Part shown: one piece after another, positions 1 through 9,095 of the stretch | Layout: each line of letters opens with the position of its first letter | How positions within the stretch are numbered: position 1 is the first letter of the stretch | Source of the DNA: Oscillospiraceae bacterium | GTDB lineage: Bacteria; Bacillota; Clostridia; Oscillospirales; Oscillospiraceae | NCBI GenBank assembly: GCA_015067995.1 | Contig: SVLJ01000007.1 | Location: 40,403-104,402 of the forward strand | Direction: 5' to 3' | DNA length: 64,000 nucleotides | Position numbers and translations under genes: made by a program | Notes under the pieces: generated by a model | What the model was told of the DNA's origin: nothing | Seen by the model: the letters and a program-made list of their open reading frames with translations, nothing else | The model's database searches: none

Positions 1-60
1 TCTTCGGATGATCAAACAGTGTCCTACAGAGAGTGTTCCTCTTTGTGACTGCTCATACGC

Positions 61-92
61 AAAGACAGGCGTCCGATAGGACGCCTGTCTTT
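61..92. terminator. Intrinsic terminator-like hairpin downstream of the CPBP protease gene
   Basis: Inverted repeat AAAGACAGGCGTCC..GGACGCCTGTCTTT. Confidence 0.7.
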
Positions 93-101
93 GTTCATGG
101 A

Positions 102-782
102 TCAAAGGATGCCGAACAGAATACATCCCACGGTATTAATGGCGAAGTTGGCAAACATGTGCACCATCCAGCTGGCCCATATGGTTCCTGTCCGCTCGTT
201 GAGAAAGTCAAAGAGAAGGCCGCCCACAAACAGACCAGCCAGCGCCAGTGCAAAGAGCCACCATTCCCACCAGCCAAGCATCATGGCTGTATGGTATACA
301 GCAAACACCAGTGCGCTGAAGCCGTAAGCAAATCCGCGGCCCACAAGGGATTTTAGAGTGAAGAAGGCGAAGCCGCGGAAGAAGAATTCTTCCAACAGGG
401 AATTGATTAAGGAGATATAGATGGCCACCAGCAGAAAATTGTCCCGGTCTACGCCGATATTTTCCTCCAGAAGCCCGGTAATGGCAGAGAAATCACCCAG
501 TTGACTGAAAATCCAATAGGCTGCCATAATGAACATGAATACGCCGCAGCCAAGACCCAGCGCCGGCAGTAAACCCCTGCGGCTGACGATAAAGAACTGC
601 TTTGGATGGAAGGCAGGATCCATACGGCTGTACAACAGAGGACAGAGGAGAAAAAGCGTTACCTTGGCGGCGGATTTCCACCAATAGTCCGGGCGCAGAA
701 CACCGTCTACCAGCAGCATTGCAGCGCAGCAGAGGGATACCATGCCTACCAAAGCGAGGATGCGCTTTTGATGATTGTTCAT
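102..782 (-). CDS. CPBP family intramembrane glutamic endopeptidase (CAAX-like)
   Basis: 226-aa multi-TM ORF with LLEEFFFRGFAF motif and later YHTAMM / FVGGLLFDF-like motifs. Confidence 0.85.
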   Translation of the reverse strand: MNNHQKRILALVGMVSLCCAAMLLVDGVLRPDYWWKSAAKVTLFLLCPLLYSRMDPAFHPKQFFIVSRRGLLPALGLGCGVFMFIMAAYWIFSQLGDFSAITGLLEENIGVDRDNFLLVAIYISLINSLLEEFFFRGFAFFTLKSLVGRGFAYGFSALVFAVYHTAMMLGWWEWWLFALALAGLFVGGLLFDFLNERTGTIWASWMVHMFANFAINTVGCILFGIL

Positions 783-797
783 AGTATACTCCCTTGG

Positions 798-1946
798 TTA
801 TTGATGAAAGAACGACTCAATTTCCGGCTGAGAAGCGGCGGCTGTGCCCTGAGCAAAGCCGTTTCGTCCGCCGCCGCGACCCTTCAGAGCAGCGTTCATA
901 GCCTTTACCAGCCCGGAGATATCGGCGCCGTCGGCCCGACCCAGTGCATAGTTGTACTGACCGTTTTCACCGGCAAACACGGCACATAGTCCACCGCATT
1001 CCTTTGTCACGGCGTCGCACAGACGACGGACAGAGGCGGGCTGCATGGGCGGCTGGAACACCAGCACATCTCCGGCTGCTGCATATGCCTGTGCCGTCTG
1101 TGTAAAGAGCTGAGTTTCCAGCAGTGCAGCCTGGTGCTTTGCGTTCGTCAGTTCTTCCTGCAGACGATCCACAGCCGCTGCGGTGGCATGCATCTTGACA
1201 GAAAGTGCCTGTGCCACCATACGGTTCTGGTCGTACACGGTGTCGAAAAATTCCAGTGCCCGGTTGCCGCAGAGAATCTCCATGCGGACACCGTCACGGA
1301 ATTTCTGGCAGGAGAGGATCTTAATCAATCCCACCTGTCCTGCCCGCAGGACATGGGTGCCGCAGCAGGCACAGCAGTCGGCAGTGGGGAAGCGAACGAT
1401 CCGCACCTGACCGGAAAGCTCCTTTTTGCTGCGGTAATCCAGCGCAGCAAGTTCCTCTGGAGAGGGATATGTGATTTCGGAGGCCACATCGGCGGCAATG
1501 ACAGCGTTGGCACGGCGCTGCGCCTTCATGGCCTGTTCCCATGTGATATCGGCGTTATAATCAATGGTGACAGTGTCGGCACCCATGTGGAAACCCACGT
1601 TGTCGCAATGGAACATTTCACAGAGGATACCACTGATAATATGCTCGCCGGAATGCTGCTGCATGTGATCAAAGCGGCGTTTCCAGTCAATGCGGCAAAT
1701 GGCGTTTTCCACGTTTTCCACAGGCTTTTCTACAATGTGGAAAACCACGCCGCCTTTTTCATGAACATCCAGTACGGCGATACCGTTGATGGTGCCGTGG
1801 TCGGCCGGCTGGCCGCCGCCCTCAGGATAGAAGGCGGTGCGATCCAGAATCAGTGCGGGTTTACCCTTCCAGTCGGTGCATTCCAGCACCGTGGCGGTAA
1901 ATTCCTGTAAGAATGCGTCGGTGTAGTACAGTTTTTCGGTGCTCAT
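798..1946 (-). CDS. Alanyl-tRNA editing protein (AlaX-L type, with DHHA1-like C-terminus)
   Basis: Start MSTEKLYYTDAFLQEFTATV; DRTAFYPEGGGQPADHG, QHSGEHI and CCGTHV motifs; RGGGRNGFAQG DHHA1-like end. Track ORF runs further upstream; start chosen at 1946. Confidence 0.85.
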   Translation of the reverse strand: MSTEKLYYTDAFLQEFTATVLECTDWKGKPALILDRTAFYPEGGGQPADHGTINGIAVLDVHEKGGVVFHIVEKPVENVENAICRIDWKRRFDHMQQHSGEHIISGILCEMFHCDNVGFHMGADTVTIDYNADITWEQAMKAQRRANAVIAADVASEITYPSPEELAALDYRSKKELSGQVRIVRFPTADCCACCGTHVLRAGQVGLIKILSCQKFRDGVRMEILCGNRALEFFDTVYDQNRMVAQALSVKMHATAAAVDRLQEELTNAKHQAALLETQLFTQTAQAYAAAGDVLVFQPPMQPASVRRLCDAVTKECGGLCAVFAGENGQYNYALGRADGADISGLVKAMNAALKGRGGGRNGFAQGTAAASQPEIESFFHQ

Positions 1947-1981
1947 GTGGAAAAATCCTTTCAAAATCAAATGATGAGGAG

Positions 1982-2409
1982 TCAGAAGATCCGCAGCAGC
2001 GGAAGGATTATGTATTCGGAGATTAGGAAATATCCGTAGTACCGCCATGTCAACAGCAGGCCGAGTACGATGGAGAGGGCATAGTTCCATTGCTTCATGG
2101 GATTGCCGAAATGACGGTTATAGAAATATAAACAGAGAGAACATGCTATCAGGATCAGACCGATCAGCGACATGGAACTGAAAAGCAGAATCCATGCTCC
2201 GCCGTCCGGCAGCAGCTTTTCGATAAGTGAGAAAAAGAGAAATCCACCAAAGGGGTACATGAGAAGCAGAGCCGCAGCGGTAAGCATGGCGTATGTTCTG
2301 GAACGGACGGTGGCTGATTTTTCCTGTCCTGGTGCCAAAGCAGGATGGATGTACCCATGACAGCAGCACCGATGCCGAAGGAAATGATGATCAAGGTCAG
2401 TTCGGACAT
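1982..2409 (-). pseudogene. Small multi-TM protein apparently split by a frameshift (two overlapping frames)
   Basis: MSELTLIIISFGIGAAVMGTSILLWHQDRK (start 2409) in one frame continues as KSATVRSRTYAMLTAAALLLMYPFGG.. in the neighbouring frame; switch near an A5 run at 2318-2322. Confidence 0.4.
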
Positions 2410-2540
2410 ACGCCTACCTCCTGAATTCGGGAGAGGAGATCCCCTGTTCTGACATTGTATCATAGCGGCGGAATGCATGCAACATCGGCGCGGGAAAGAG
2501 AAAAAGGGCGGACGCCGCAGCGTCCACCCTTGCATTGTGT

Positions 2541-2666
2541 TTACTTGGGAGAGGTGACCTTATTCAGCAGGGCAACCAGACCCCAGATGACGAGGATAAC
2601 AATGAAGATACCAACCATGCCCTTGGCCATGATGCCCAGGCAAGTCATAATCAGAGCCATATTCAT
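2541..2666 (-). CDS. 41-aa single-TM small protein, OadG/gamma- or delta-like decarboxylase subunit
   Basis: MNMALIMTCLGIMAKGMVGIFIVILVIWGLVALLNKVTSPK; directly downstream of the OadB-like gene with RBS-like GGAGG; below the size cutoff of the ORF track. Confidence 0.65.
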   Translation of the reverse strand: MNMALIMTCLGIMAKGMVGIFIVILVIWGLVALLNKVTSPK

Positions 2667-2683
2667 ATTCTATGTCCTCCTTA

Positions 2684-3790
2684 TTACAGAACCTGCTCGA
2701 CCAGAGTGATGATGAGACCACCGGCGATAACAGAAGCGATCTGACCACTGACGTTGGCACCTGCGGCGTGCATCAGCAGGAAGTTGCCTCTGTCCTCGGC
2801 CTGACCCATCTTATGAACCATACGGGAAGCCATGGGGAATGCGGAGATACCGGCTGCGCCGATCATAGGATTGACCTTGACCTTGGAGAACAGGTTCAGC
2901 AGCTTGGCGAAGAACACACCGCCAACAGTGTCGAACACAAAGCCCAGCAGACCCAGAGCCAGGATCAGCAGAGTTTCCCAGGTGACGAACAGGTCGGCCT
3001 TCATGCGGAAAGCAACAGACAGACCCAGAACGATGGTTACCAGATTGGCCAGAGCGCCCTGTGCGGTGGAGCTGAGGCTATCCAGCACGCCGCACTCGCG
3101 GATCAAATTGCCGAACATCAGGAAGCCGATGAGCTCAGCACTCTTGGGAGCCACGCTGCCGGCAATGATGGTGACGAAGATGGGGAACAGGATGCGGGTG
3201 GTTTTGGAAATGCTGGCAGGGTTGTAGGGCATGCGGATCATGCGCTCTTTCTTGGTGGTGATGGCCTTGATGATGGGGGGCTGAATGATGGGGACCAGAG
3301 CCATGTAGCTGTAGGCGGCCACCATGATGGCGCCCTGATACTTAGAATCGAAGTAGTTGGCCACATAGATGGAGGTGGGGCCGTCAGCAGCGGCGATGAT
3401 GGCGGTGGAGGCGGCATCCTTCAGGTCGAAGCCCAGCGCCACAGCCACAACCAGAGTGAAGAAGATGCCGAACTGTGCGGCAGCGCCGAACAGGAACATC
3501 TTAGGATTGGACAGCAGGGGGCCGAAGTCGATCATGGCACCGATGCCGATGAACAGCAGCAGGGGGAAAAGTTCGCTGGCGATACCGGCGTTAAACAGAG
3601 TCTCGATCGCCTCAGTATGGACGGAGGGAAGATTGACCAGAATAGCGCCGAAGCCCATGGGCAGTAGCAGGGTGGGTTCCATTTCCTTCTTGATGGCGCA
3701 CCAGATCAGAGCACAGCCAATGCCGATCATCAGCAGTTCCTGCCAGGTGACGCTCAGGAGAGTGCCAAAGAGGTCGTAGAAGAAATCCAT
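2684..3790 (-). CDS. Na+-transporting oxaloacetate/methylmalonyl-CoA decarboxylase beta subunit-like membrane protein (OadB family), without adjacent alpha or biotin carrier subunit
   Basis: 368 aa; ADGPTSIYV motif, NFLLMHAAGANVSGQIASVIAGG C-terminal region. Confidence 0.88.
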   Translation of the reverse strand: MDFFYDLFGTLLSVTWQELLMIGIGCALIWCAIKKEMEPTLLLPMGFGAILVNLPSVHTEAIETLFNAGIASELFPLLLFIGIGAMIDFGPLLSNPKMFLFGAAAQFGIFFTLVVAVALGFDLKDAASTAIIAAADGPTSIYVANYFDSKYQGAIMVAAYSYMALVPIIQPPIIKAITTKKERMIRMPYNPASISKTTRILFPIFVTIIAGSVAPKSAELIGFLMFGNLIRECGVLDSLSSTAQGALANLVTIVLGLSVAFRMKADLFVTWETLLILALGLLGFVFDTVGGVFFAKLLNLFSKVKVNPMIGAAGISAFPMASRMVHKMGQAEDRGNFLLMHAAGANVSGQIASVIAGGLIITLVEQVL

Positions 3791-3870
3791 AACAACAAGT
3801 CTCCTTTTTCAAATTCTGCAATGGGAAAGATTGCGTGAGCGGGCTTGCGGGAGTCGGAGTATCCAGTCAT

Positions 3871-3914
3871 AAAAAAAACAGACCTTCGCGGCACAAAATA
3901 AGCCGCAAAAGTCT
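3871..3914 (-). terminator. Riboswitch-associated intrinsic terminator
   Basis: Minus-strand RNA AGACUUUUGCGGC-uuauuuugu-GCCGCGAAGGUCU followed within 2 nt by an 8-U run; overlaps the aptamer P1 3' strand. Confidence 0.85.
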
Positions 3915-3997
3915 TGTCATTTCAGGCAAATGCGGGTCTCCCGACCGTATTGACGCATGTTGCCGCGCCAAATAAGACGCCGACTACTCCCTTTTAC
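3907..3997 (-). ncRNA. yybP-ykoY-type (Mn2+) riboswitch aptamer
   Basis: Minus-strand RNA AAAAGGGAGUAGUCGGCG...GGCAACAUGCGUCAAUACGGUCGGGAGACCCGCAUUUGCCUGAAAUGACAAGACUUUU: GGAGUAG box, hairpin with UCAAUAC internal loop, ACAAGAC box, closing AAAAG/CUUUU P1. Confidence 0.8.
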
Positions 3998-4157
3998 ATA
4001 CGTAATAGAATACCTTTCCAAATCAGAGGTGTCAAGGGATTTTGTGAAAAAACAGGTAAAATTAACAATGTACATACGCAATAAATGCTATGTTCGCAAG
4101 AAAGAGAATATGCTGTAAAATGGAAAAGCTGCCCGGCATAAACCGGGCAGCCAGAGC

Positions 4158-5942
4158 TTATTTATCCTGAGGAACCAGAGAGATATACAGCTCGTCCAGC
4201 TGCTTTTTGTCCACCACGTCGGGGCAGGACATCATCAGGTCTGAGGCGTTCTGTACCTTGGGGAAGGCGATGACATCGCGGATGGAGGAGGCACCTGCCA
4301 TCAGCATGCACAGACGGTCCAGACCGTAGGCCAGACCACCGTGGGGAGGTGCGCCGAACTTGAAGGCATTCACCAGATGGCCGAAGCGCTCCTGAATGTC
4401 CTCGTCGGAGATACCCAGTGCCTGGAAAGCCTTCTCCTGCATCTCGGGAGTGTTGATACGAATGGAGCCGCCGCCCAGCTCGGTGCCGTTGAGGACGATA
4501 TCATAGGCACGGGCGCGGCAGTTGGCCTTGTCGGTGAGGATCTTATCCTCATCCTCCACCATGGGAGCGGTGAAGGGATGGTGCATGGCCTGATAACGAC
4601 CCTCTTCCTCACTGTATTCAAACATGGGGAACTCGGTGACCCACAGGAACTTGAACTCGTTGGGGTCCACCAGACCCATCTGCTTGGCGACTTCACAGCG
4701 CAGAGCGCCCAGAGCTGCCCAGACCACCTCGTTTTTGGCATCGCCCACGATCAGCACCAGATCGCCGTCCTTGGCACCGGCACGCTCCAGAATGGCAGCG
4801 TTCTCTTCCTCGGTGAGGAATTTGGCGTAGGAGCTGGTGACGGCACCCTCGTGGAGACGGGTCCAGGCCAGACCCTTGGCATGGTAGGTCTTGGCGAAGT
4901 CGGTGAGTTTGTCGATCTTCTTGCGGGGGAAGGCTGCGGCGCCGCCCTCAATGTTGATGAGTCGCACGCTGCCGCCGGCGGCCACAGGACCGGAAAACAC
5001 GCCAAAGCCGCAGTCCTTGACGATGTCGCTGATGTCCTTCAGCTCGAAGCCGAAGCGCAGGTCGGGCTTGTCGGAACCGAAGCGATCCATGGCCTCCTGC
5101 CAGGGCATCCGCAGGAAAGGAGTCTGGACATCCACATTCAGCACTTCCTTGAAAACACGCTTCATGAAGCCTTCCTGAATGGCCATGATGTCATCCTCAT
5201 TGATGAAGCTCATCTCCAGATCGATCTGGGTGAATTCCGGCTGACGGTCAGCGCGGAGATCCTCGTCACGGAAACAGCGGGCGATCTGGAAGTAGCGGTC
5301 AAAACCGGAAAGCATCAGCAGCTGCTTGTACTGCTGGGGGGACTGAGGCAGAGCATAGAACTTGCCGGGATGGACGCGGGAAGGCACCAGATAGTCACGT
5401 GCACCCTCGGGAGTGGACTTGGTGAGAACGGGTGTTTCGATTTCCAGGAAGCCGTTCTCATCGAAGTAGTCACGGGCGATCTTGGTGATCTTATGACGGG
5501 TGGCGATGGCGTGCTGCATGTCGGGACGGCGCAGATCCAGATAGCGGTACTTCAGGCGCAGCATGTCGTTGGCGTTGGAATTTTCCATGATCTCAAAGGG
5601 AGGAGTCTCAGCCTTTGCCAGCAGACGCAGCTCAGTGACATAAATCTCCACGTCGCCGGTGGCGATCTTATTGGTCTTGGCCTCGCGCTCCCGGACGGTG
5701 CCCACGGCGGCTACCACATACTCGGCGCGGAGGGAAGCGGCCTTTTCGAAGATGGCCTTGTCGGTGCTGTCGTCAAAGGACAGCTGCACAAGTCCGGTGC
5801 GGTCACGGAGATCCACAAAGATCAGACCGCCCAGATCGCGCTGACGCTGAACCCAGCCACAGACGGAAACGGTCTTTCCGGCATCGGTGATGCGCAGGTC
5901 GCCGCAGTAGTGAGAACGCTTGAAATTCTGAATGTTGTCCAT
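4158..5942 (-). CDS. aspS: Aspartate--tRNA ligase
   Basis: 594 aa; VCGWVQRQRDLGGLIFVDLRDRTGLVQ OB fold, FRDEDLRADRQPEFTQIDLEMSF, GLAYGLDRLCMLMAG. Confidence 0.97.
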   Translation of the reverse strand: MDNIQNFKRSHYCGDLRITDAGKTVSVCGWVQRQRDLGGLIFVDLRDRTGLVQLSFDDSTDKAIFEKAASLRAEYVVAAVGTVREREAKTNKIATGDVEIYVTELRLLAKAETPPFEIMENSNANDMLRLKYRYLDLRRPDMQHAIATRHKITKIARDYFDENGFLEIETPVLTKSTPEGARDYLVPSRVHPGKFYALPQSPQQYKQLLMLSGFDRYFQIARCFRDEDLRADRQPEFTQIDLEMSFINEDDIMAIQEGFMKRVFKEVLNVDVQTPFLRMPWQEAMDRFGSDKPDLRFGFELKDISDIVKDCGFGVFSGPVAAGGSVRLINIEGGAAAFPRKKIDKLTDFAKTYHAKGLAWTRLHEGAVTSSYAKFLTEEENAAILERAGAKDGDLVLIVGDAKNEVVWAALGALRCEVAKQMGLVDPNEFKFLWVTEFPMFEYSEEEGRYQAMHHPFTAPMVEDEDKILTDKANCRARAYDIVLNGTELGGGSIRINTPEMQEKAFQALGISDEDIQERFGHLVNAFKFGAPPHGGLAYGLDRLCMLMAGASSIRDVIAFPKVQNASDLMMSCPDVVDKKQLDELYISLVPQDK

Positions 5943-6039
5943 AAAATCAACTCCGTTTTGTATAATTAAAGATATATATTACAAATTGTATTTGATTTTT
6001 CCTTGTTTTGCACCAAAATAACGGCCTGCAGCGGTACGT

Positions 6040-7398
6040 TTACTCCAGAATGATGGCACCCTTTTCCAGTTCGGCAAGGCCGGCTTTGATGCGTGCGATG
6101 GTGGCTGCGGAATCCAGCTTGGTCTGTTCACCGGTCGTCATATCCTTGCAGGCCACGATGCCGGCGTTGATCTCATCCTCACCCAGGAAAATGGCGTAGG
6201 GCACACCGATCTTATCAGCATAGGTCATCTTCTGCTTGAACTTCTTCTGCTCGGTGTAGAGCTGGGTGCGGATGCCGCTTTCCCTCAGTGTGGTGGCCAG
6301 GCTGATGGCGGCGGAGAGATCCTCAGTCATGGGCAGCACCAGCACATCGGCGGGAGCAGTGGGCAGGGCGTCATTGAGGAGCTTCTGCTCACCCAGAACG
6401 TAGAACAGACGGGTGAGACCGATGGAGATGCCTACGCCGGGAAGCTGTTTGTCGGTATAATACTCTGCCAGATTGTCGTAGCGGCCGCCGGAGCAGACAG
6501 AACCGATCTCCGGATGATCCAGCAGGGTGGTTTCATAAACGGTGCCGGTATAGTAGTCCAGACCGCGGGCGATGGTGAGATCCACGGCAAAGTTTTCGGC
6601 GGGGATGCCGAAGGCGGCCAGATATTTCACCACAGCCTTCAGCTCGGCAAGACCGGCGTCGAAAATCTCGTGACGACCCTGATAACCCTCCAGCGCGGCC
6701 AGCACTTCCTCGTTGCTGCCGGTGATGGCAATGAACTTCAGGATCTCGTCAGCGTCTGCCTCAGAGAGAGCAATCTCCTCGCCCATGAGGATGGCCTTGA
6801 CCTTATCGGGTCCGATCTTGTCCAGCTTGTCCACGGTGCGCATGATGTCGCCGGATTTTTCCGTGAGTCCCAGCATGCCGTAGAAGCCGTTGAGGATCTT
6901 GCGGTTATTCACCCGGATCTGGAAACGCTTGAGACCCAGCGTGGAGAAGGTCTTATAAATGATGGCCGGAATCTCCGCTTCGTTGGTGATATCCAGCTTG
7001 CCGTCGCCGATGATATCGATATCCGCCTGATAGAACTCACGGAAGCGGCCGCGCTGGGCGCGCTCACCGCGGTAGACCTTGCCGATCTGATAGCGGCGGA
7101 AGGGGAAGGCCAGCTCATTGTAATGCAGAGCTACGTACTTGGCCAGAGGAACGGTCAGGTCAAAGCGCAGGGAAAGGTCGCTGTCGCCCTTGGTGAAGCG
7201 GTAAATCTGCTTCTCTGTTTCACCGCCGGCTTTTGCCAGCAATACTTCGCTGGATTCGATAACGGGGGTATCAAGAGGGGTGAAGCCGTAGAGAGAGTAG
7301 GTCTCCCGCAGGACCTTCATAATGCGCTCCATCTGCTGCTGAGGCGCGGGAAGCAGCTCCATAAAGCCGGACAGAGTACGGGGGGTCATCTTTGCCAT
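6040..7398 (-). CDS. hisS: Histidine--tRNA ligase
   Basis: MAKMTPRTLSGFMELLPAPQQQMERI start; LRFDLTVPLAKYVA, FREFYQADIDIIG, ARGLDYYTGTVYET motifs. Confidence 0.96.
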   Translation of the reverse strand: MAKMTPRTLSGFMELLPAPQQQMERIMKVLRETYSLYGFTPLDTPVIESSEVLLAKAGGETEKQIYRFTKGDSDLSLRFDLTVPLAKYVALHYNELAFPFRRYQIGKVYRGERAQRGRFREFYQADIDIIGDGKLDITNEAEIPAIIYKTFSTLGLKRFQIRVNNRKILNGFYGMLGLTEKSGDIMRTVDKLDKIGPDKVKAILMGEEIALSEADADEILKFIAITGSNEEVLAALEGYQGRHEIFDAGLAELKAVVKYLAAFGIPAENFAVDLTIARGLDYYTGTVYETTLLDHPEIGSVCSGGRYDNLAEYYTDKQLPGVGISIGLTRLFYVLGEQKLLNDALPTAPADVLVLPMTEDLSAAISLATTLRESGIRTQLYTEQKKFKQKMTYADKIGVPYAIFLGEDEINAGIVACKDMTTGEQTKLDSAATIARIKAGLAELEKGAIILE

Positions 7399-7456
7399 GG
7401 TGATCGATCTCCTTTGTGGTGGTTTTCTGGTGTCAGAAGATAGAAAAAGGGGGACC

Positions 7457-7553
7457 CGGCGCAAACCAGCGAAGCGTTTGCGTTGGGGAGGAGGACGCGC
7501 AGTGGAATGGGAGAGCCTTGCCGCTTGCGGCGAGGCGAGAGTATGGAGCTTGC
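7457..7553 (-). repeat. Structured repeat element copy A, in the hisS leader
   Basis: Aligns over about 97 bp with 11802-11900; two internal hairpins (CGCAAAC..GTTTGCG and GCCTTGCCGC-tt-GCGGCGAGGC). Confidence 0.7.
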
Positions 7554-7563
7554 AAGGACGAAA

Positions 7564-7800
7564 AGACGCTCTCGTCCCAATGTTTTTGGGACGAGAGCAT
7601 CCAATGCTTTCGTGGTGCCACCCAAATTCAAGAGGCGGTGCCTCTCCTTTGAGGCCTCCTGTTACGGGGAGGATGCCGTGGGCATTTCTGCCCCCGCTCG
7701 GCCGCTGTCCTTCTTCCGGTCCTGCCAGAACGCTCTCAACCAAAGGCGCTCCTCTCTGTAAGGCGGGATGATCGGTCTACTGCTGCGGCTTCACAGCGGT
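7564..7800 (-). promoter_or_regulatory. T-box leader upstream of hisS (likely controlling hisS-aspS)
   Basis: Minus strand GGGUGGCACCACG T-box motif; antiterminator/terminator with GAUGCUCUCGUCCC..GGGACGAGAGCGUC then UUUU; candidate His specifier CAC at 7680-7678. Confidence 0.88.
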
Positions 7801-7871
7801 ATATGTTATTATGCTATTCTATGCAAATTGCCGCAAAAAGTCAAGAATGGCGGCGATTTCAAAACGTTTTC

Positions 7872-8285
7872 TTATGCGATGGGGCGGGGACGGGGATTGA
7901 CGATGAGGCGCCAGTCCAGATCGCCGCGAGACAGCCCCAGAATCAGCATTTCTGCTGTGGCAATGTTGCTGGCGAAGGGAATGTTGTGCTGGTCGCACAG
8001 GCGGGAAATATAAGGAACATCCGACTGCATGGCATCGCTGTTGGGATCGCTGAAAAACAGGACCATATCAAACTCGTCGTAGGCGATGCGGGCGCCGATT
8101 TGTTGGCTGCCGCCATGGGCGTAGGACAGGAAGCAGTGAACATTCAGGCCGGTAGCTTCAGCGACCATATGACCGGTGGTGTTGGTAGCGTACAGGCTGT
8201 GACGGGACAGAATTCCGGCATAGGCTGTGCAGAACTGGACCATCAATTCTTTTTTGTTGTCGTGGGCCATAAAAGCGATGTTCAT
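7872..8285 (-). CDS. mgsA: Methylglyoxal synthase
   Basis: MNIAFMAHDNKKELMVQFC, ATNTTGHMV, LSYAHGGSQQIGARIA, FFSDP, IPFASNIATAEML. Confidence 0.93.
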   Translation of the reverse strand: MNIAFMAHDNKKELMVQFCTAYAGILSRHSLYATNTTGHMVAEATGLNVHCFLSYAHGGSQQIGARIAYDEFDMVLFFSDPNSDAMQSDVPYISRLCDQHNIPFASNIATAEMLILGLSRGDLDWRLIVNPRPRPIA

Positions 8286-8307
8286 GGGCGGGGATGACTC
8301 CTTTCTT

Positions 8308-9069
8308 CTATTTGATACGCAAGAGTGGAACCCGTTTGCCGGCAATGCGGGCTGCTATGTTCTTATATGCCTGGCCGGCCAGGTTGGAGGAGGTCAGCAA
8401 CAGAGGAACGCCGCGGTTCAGGGCGAGAATCAGCTGGTCATCCTCCGGAACGACGCCCAGAAGCGGCAGTCCTGCCGTGTCAATGGCGTCATCAATGGTG
8501 GCGTGCATGCTTCGAAGCATCTTTTTACGCACGCGGTTTACCACCAGGTGCAGAGAGCCTCTGGGGAAGCGATTCAACTCCATAACGGTATGCTGTGCGT
8601 CCCGGAGAGCGGTGGAATCCGATGTAGTGACCACGATGCAGCGGTCGGGACAGCAAGTAGCCACGGAAAAACCATAGCCAAGGCCTGCAGATGCGTCCAG
8701 CAGGCAGAAGTCGAACTGGCGGCGCACCTGATCCAGAAGAACCATCATCTCATTCGCTGTCAGTGGTGTACCCAGCATTCGGGCAGGTGCTGTCAGCAGA
8801 TAGAGATTTTTGATGCGAGGGTGTTCCACAACAGCAGAAGCCAGATCGCAGCGGCCCTGAGCTACATCAAAGAAATCCATCAAGGCCATATCGGCCAGGC
8901 CAAGGGCCAGATCCAGATTTCGCAGCCCCACATCACAGTCTATGCATAATGTGCGATAGCCCAGCATGGCCAGCGCCGAGCCGACGCCGGCGGTAAACGA
9001 GGTTTTTCCCGTGCCGCCCTTGCCGGAGACGATGGCGATACACTGTCCGTTTCGATTTCCATAGTCCAT
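8308..9069 (-). CDS. minD: MinD/ParA-type ATPase (septum-site determining MinD)
   Basis: Deviant Walker A SGKGGTGKTSF; CIDCDVGLRNLDLALGL; adjacent to mgsA. Confidence 0.82.
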   Translation of the reverse strand: MDYGNRNGQCIAIVSGKGGTGKTSFTAGVGSALAMLGYRTLCIDCDVGLRNLDLALGLADMALMDFFDVAQGRCDLASAVVEHPRIKNLYLLTAPARMLGTPLTANEMMVLLDQVRRQFDFCLLDASAGLGYGFSVATCCPDRCIVVTTSDSTALRDAQHTVMELNRFPRGSLHLVVNRVRKKMLRSMHATIDDAIDTAGLPLLGVVPEDDQLILALNRGVPLLLTSSNLAGQAYKNIAARIAGKRVPLLRIK

Positions 9070-9095
9070 GACGGGGCCTCCTTTCGGTGTGGTTT

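Noticed and set aside
2672-3667. 331-aa plus-strand ORF rich in His/Gln/Asp
   Set aside because: Antisense to the OadB-like gene; low-complexity composition.
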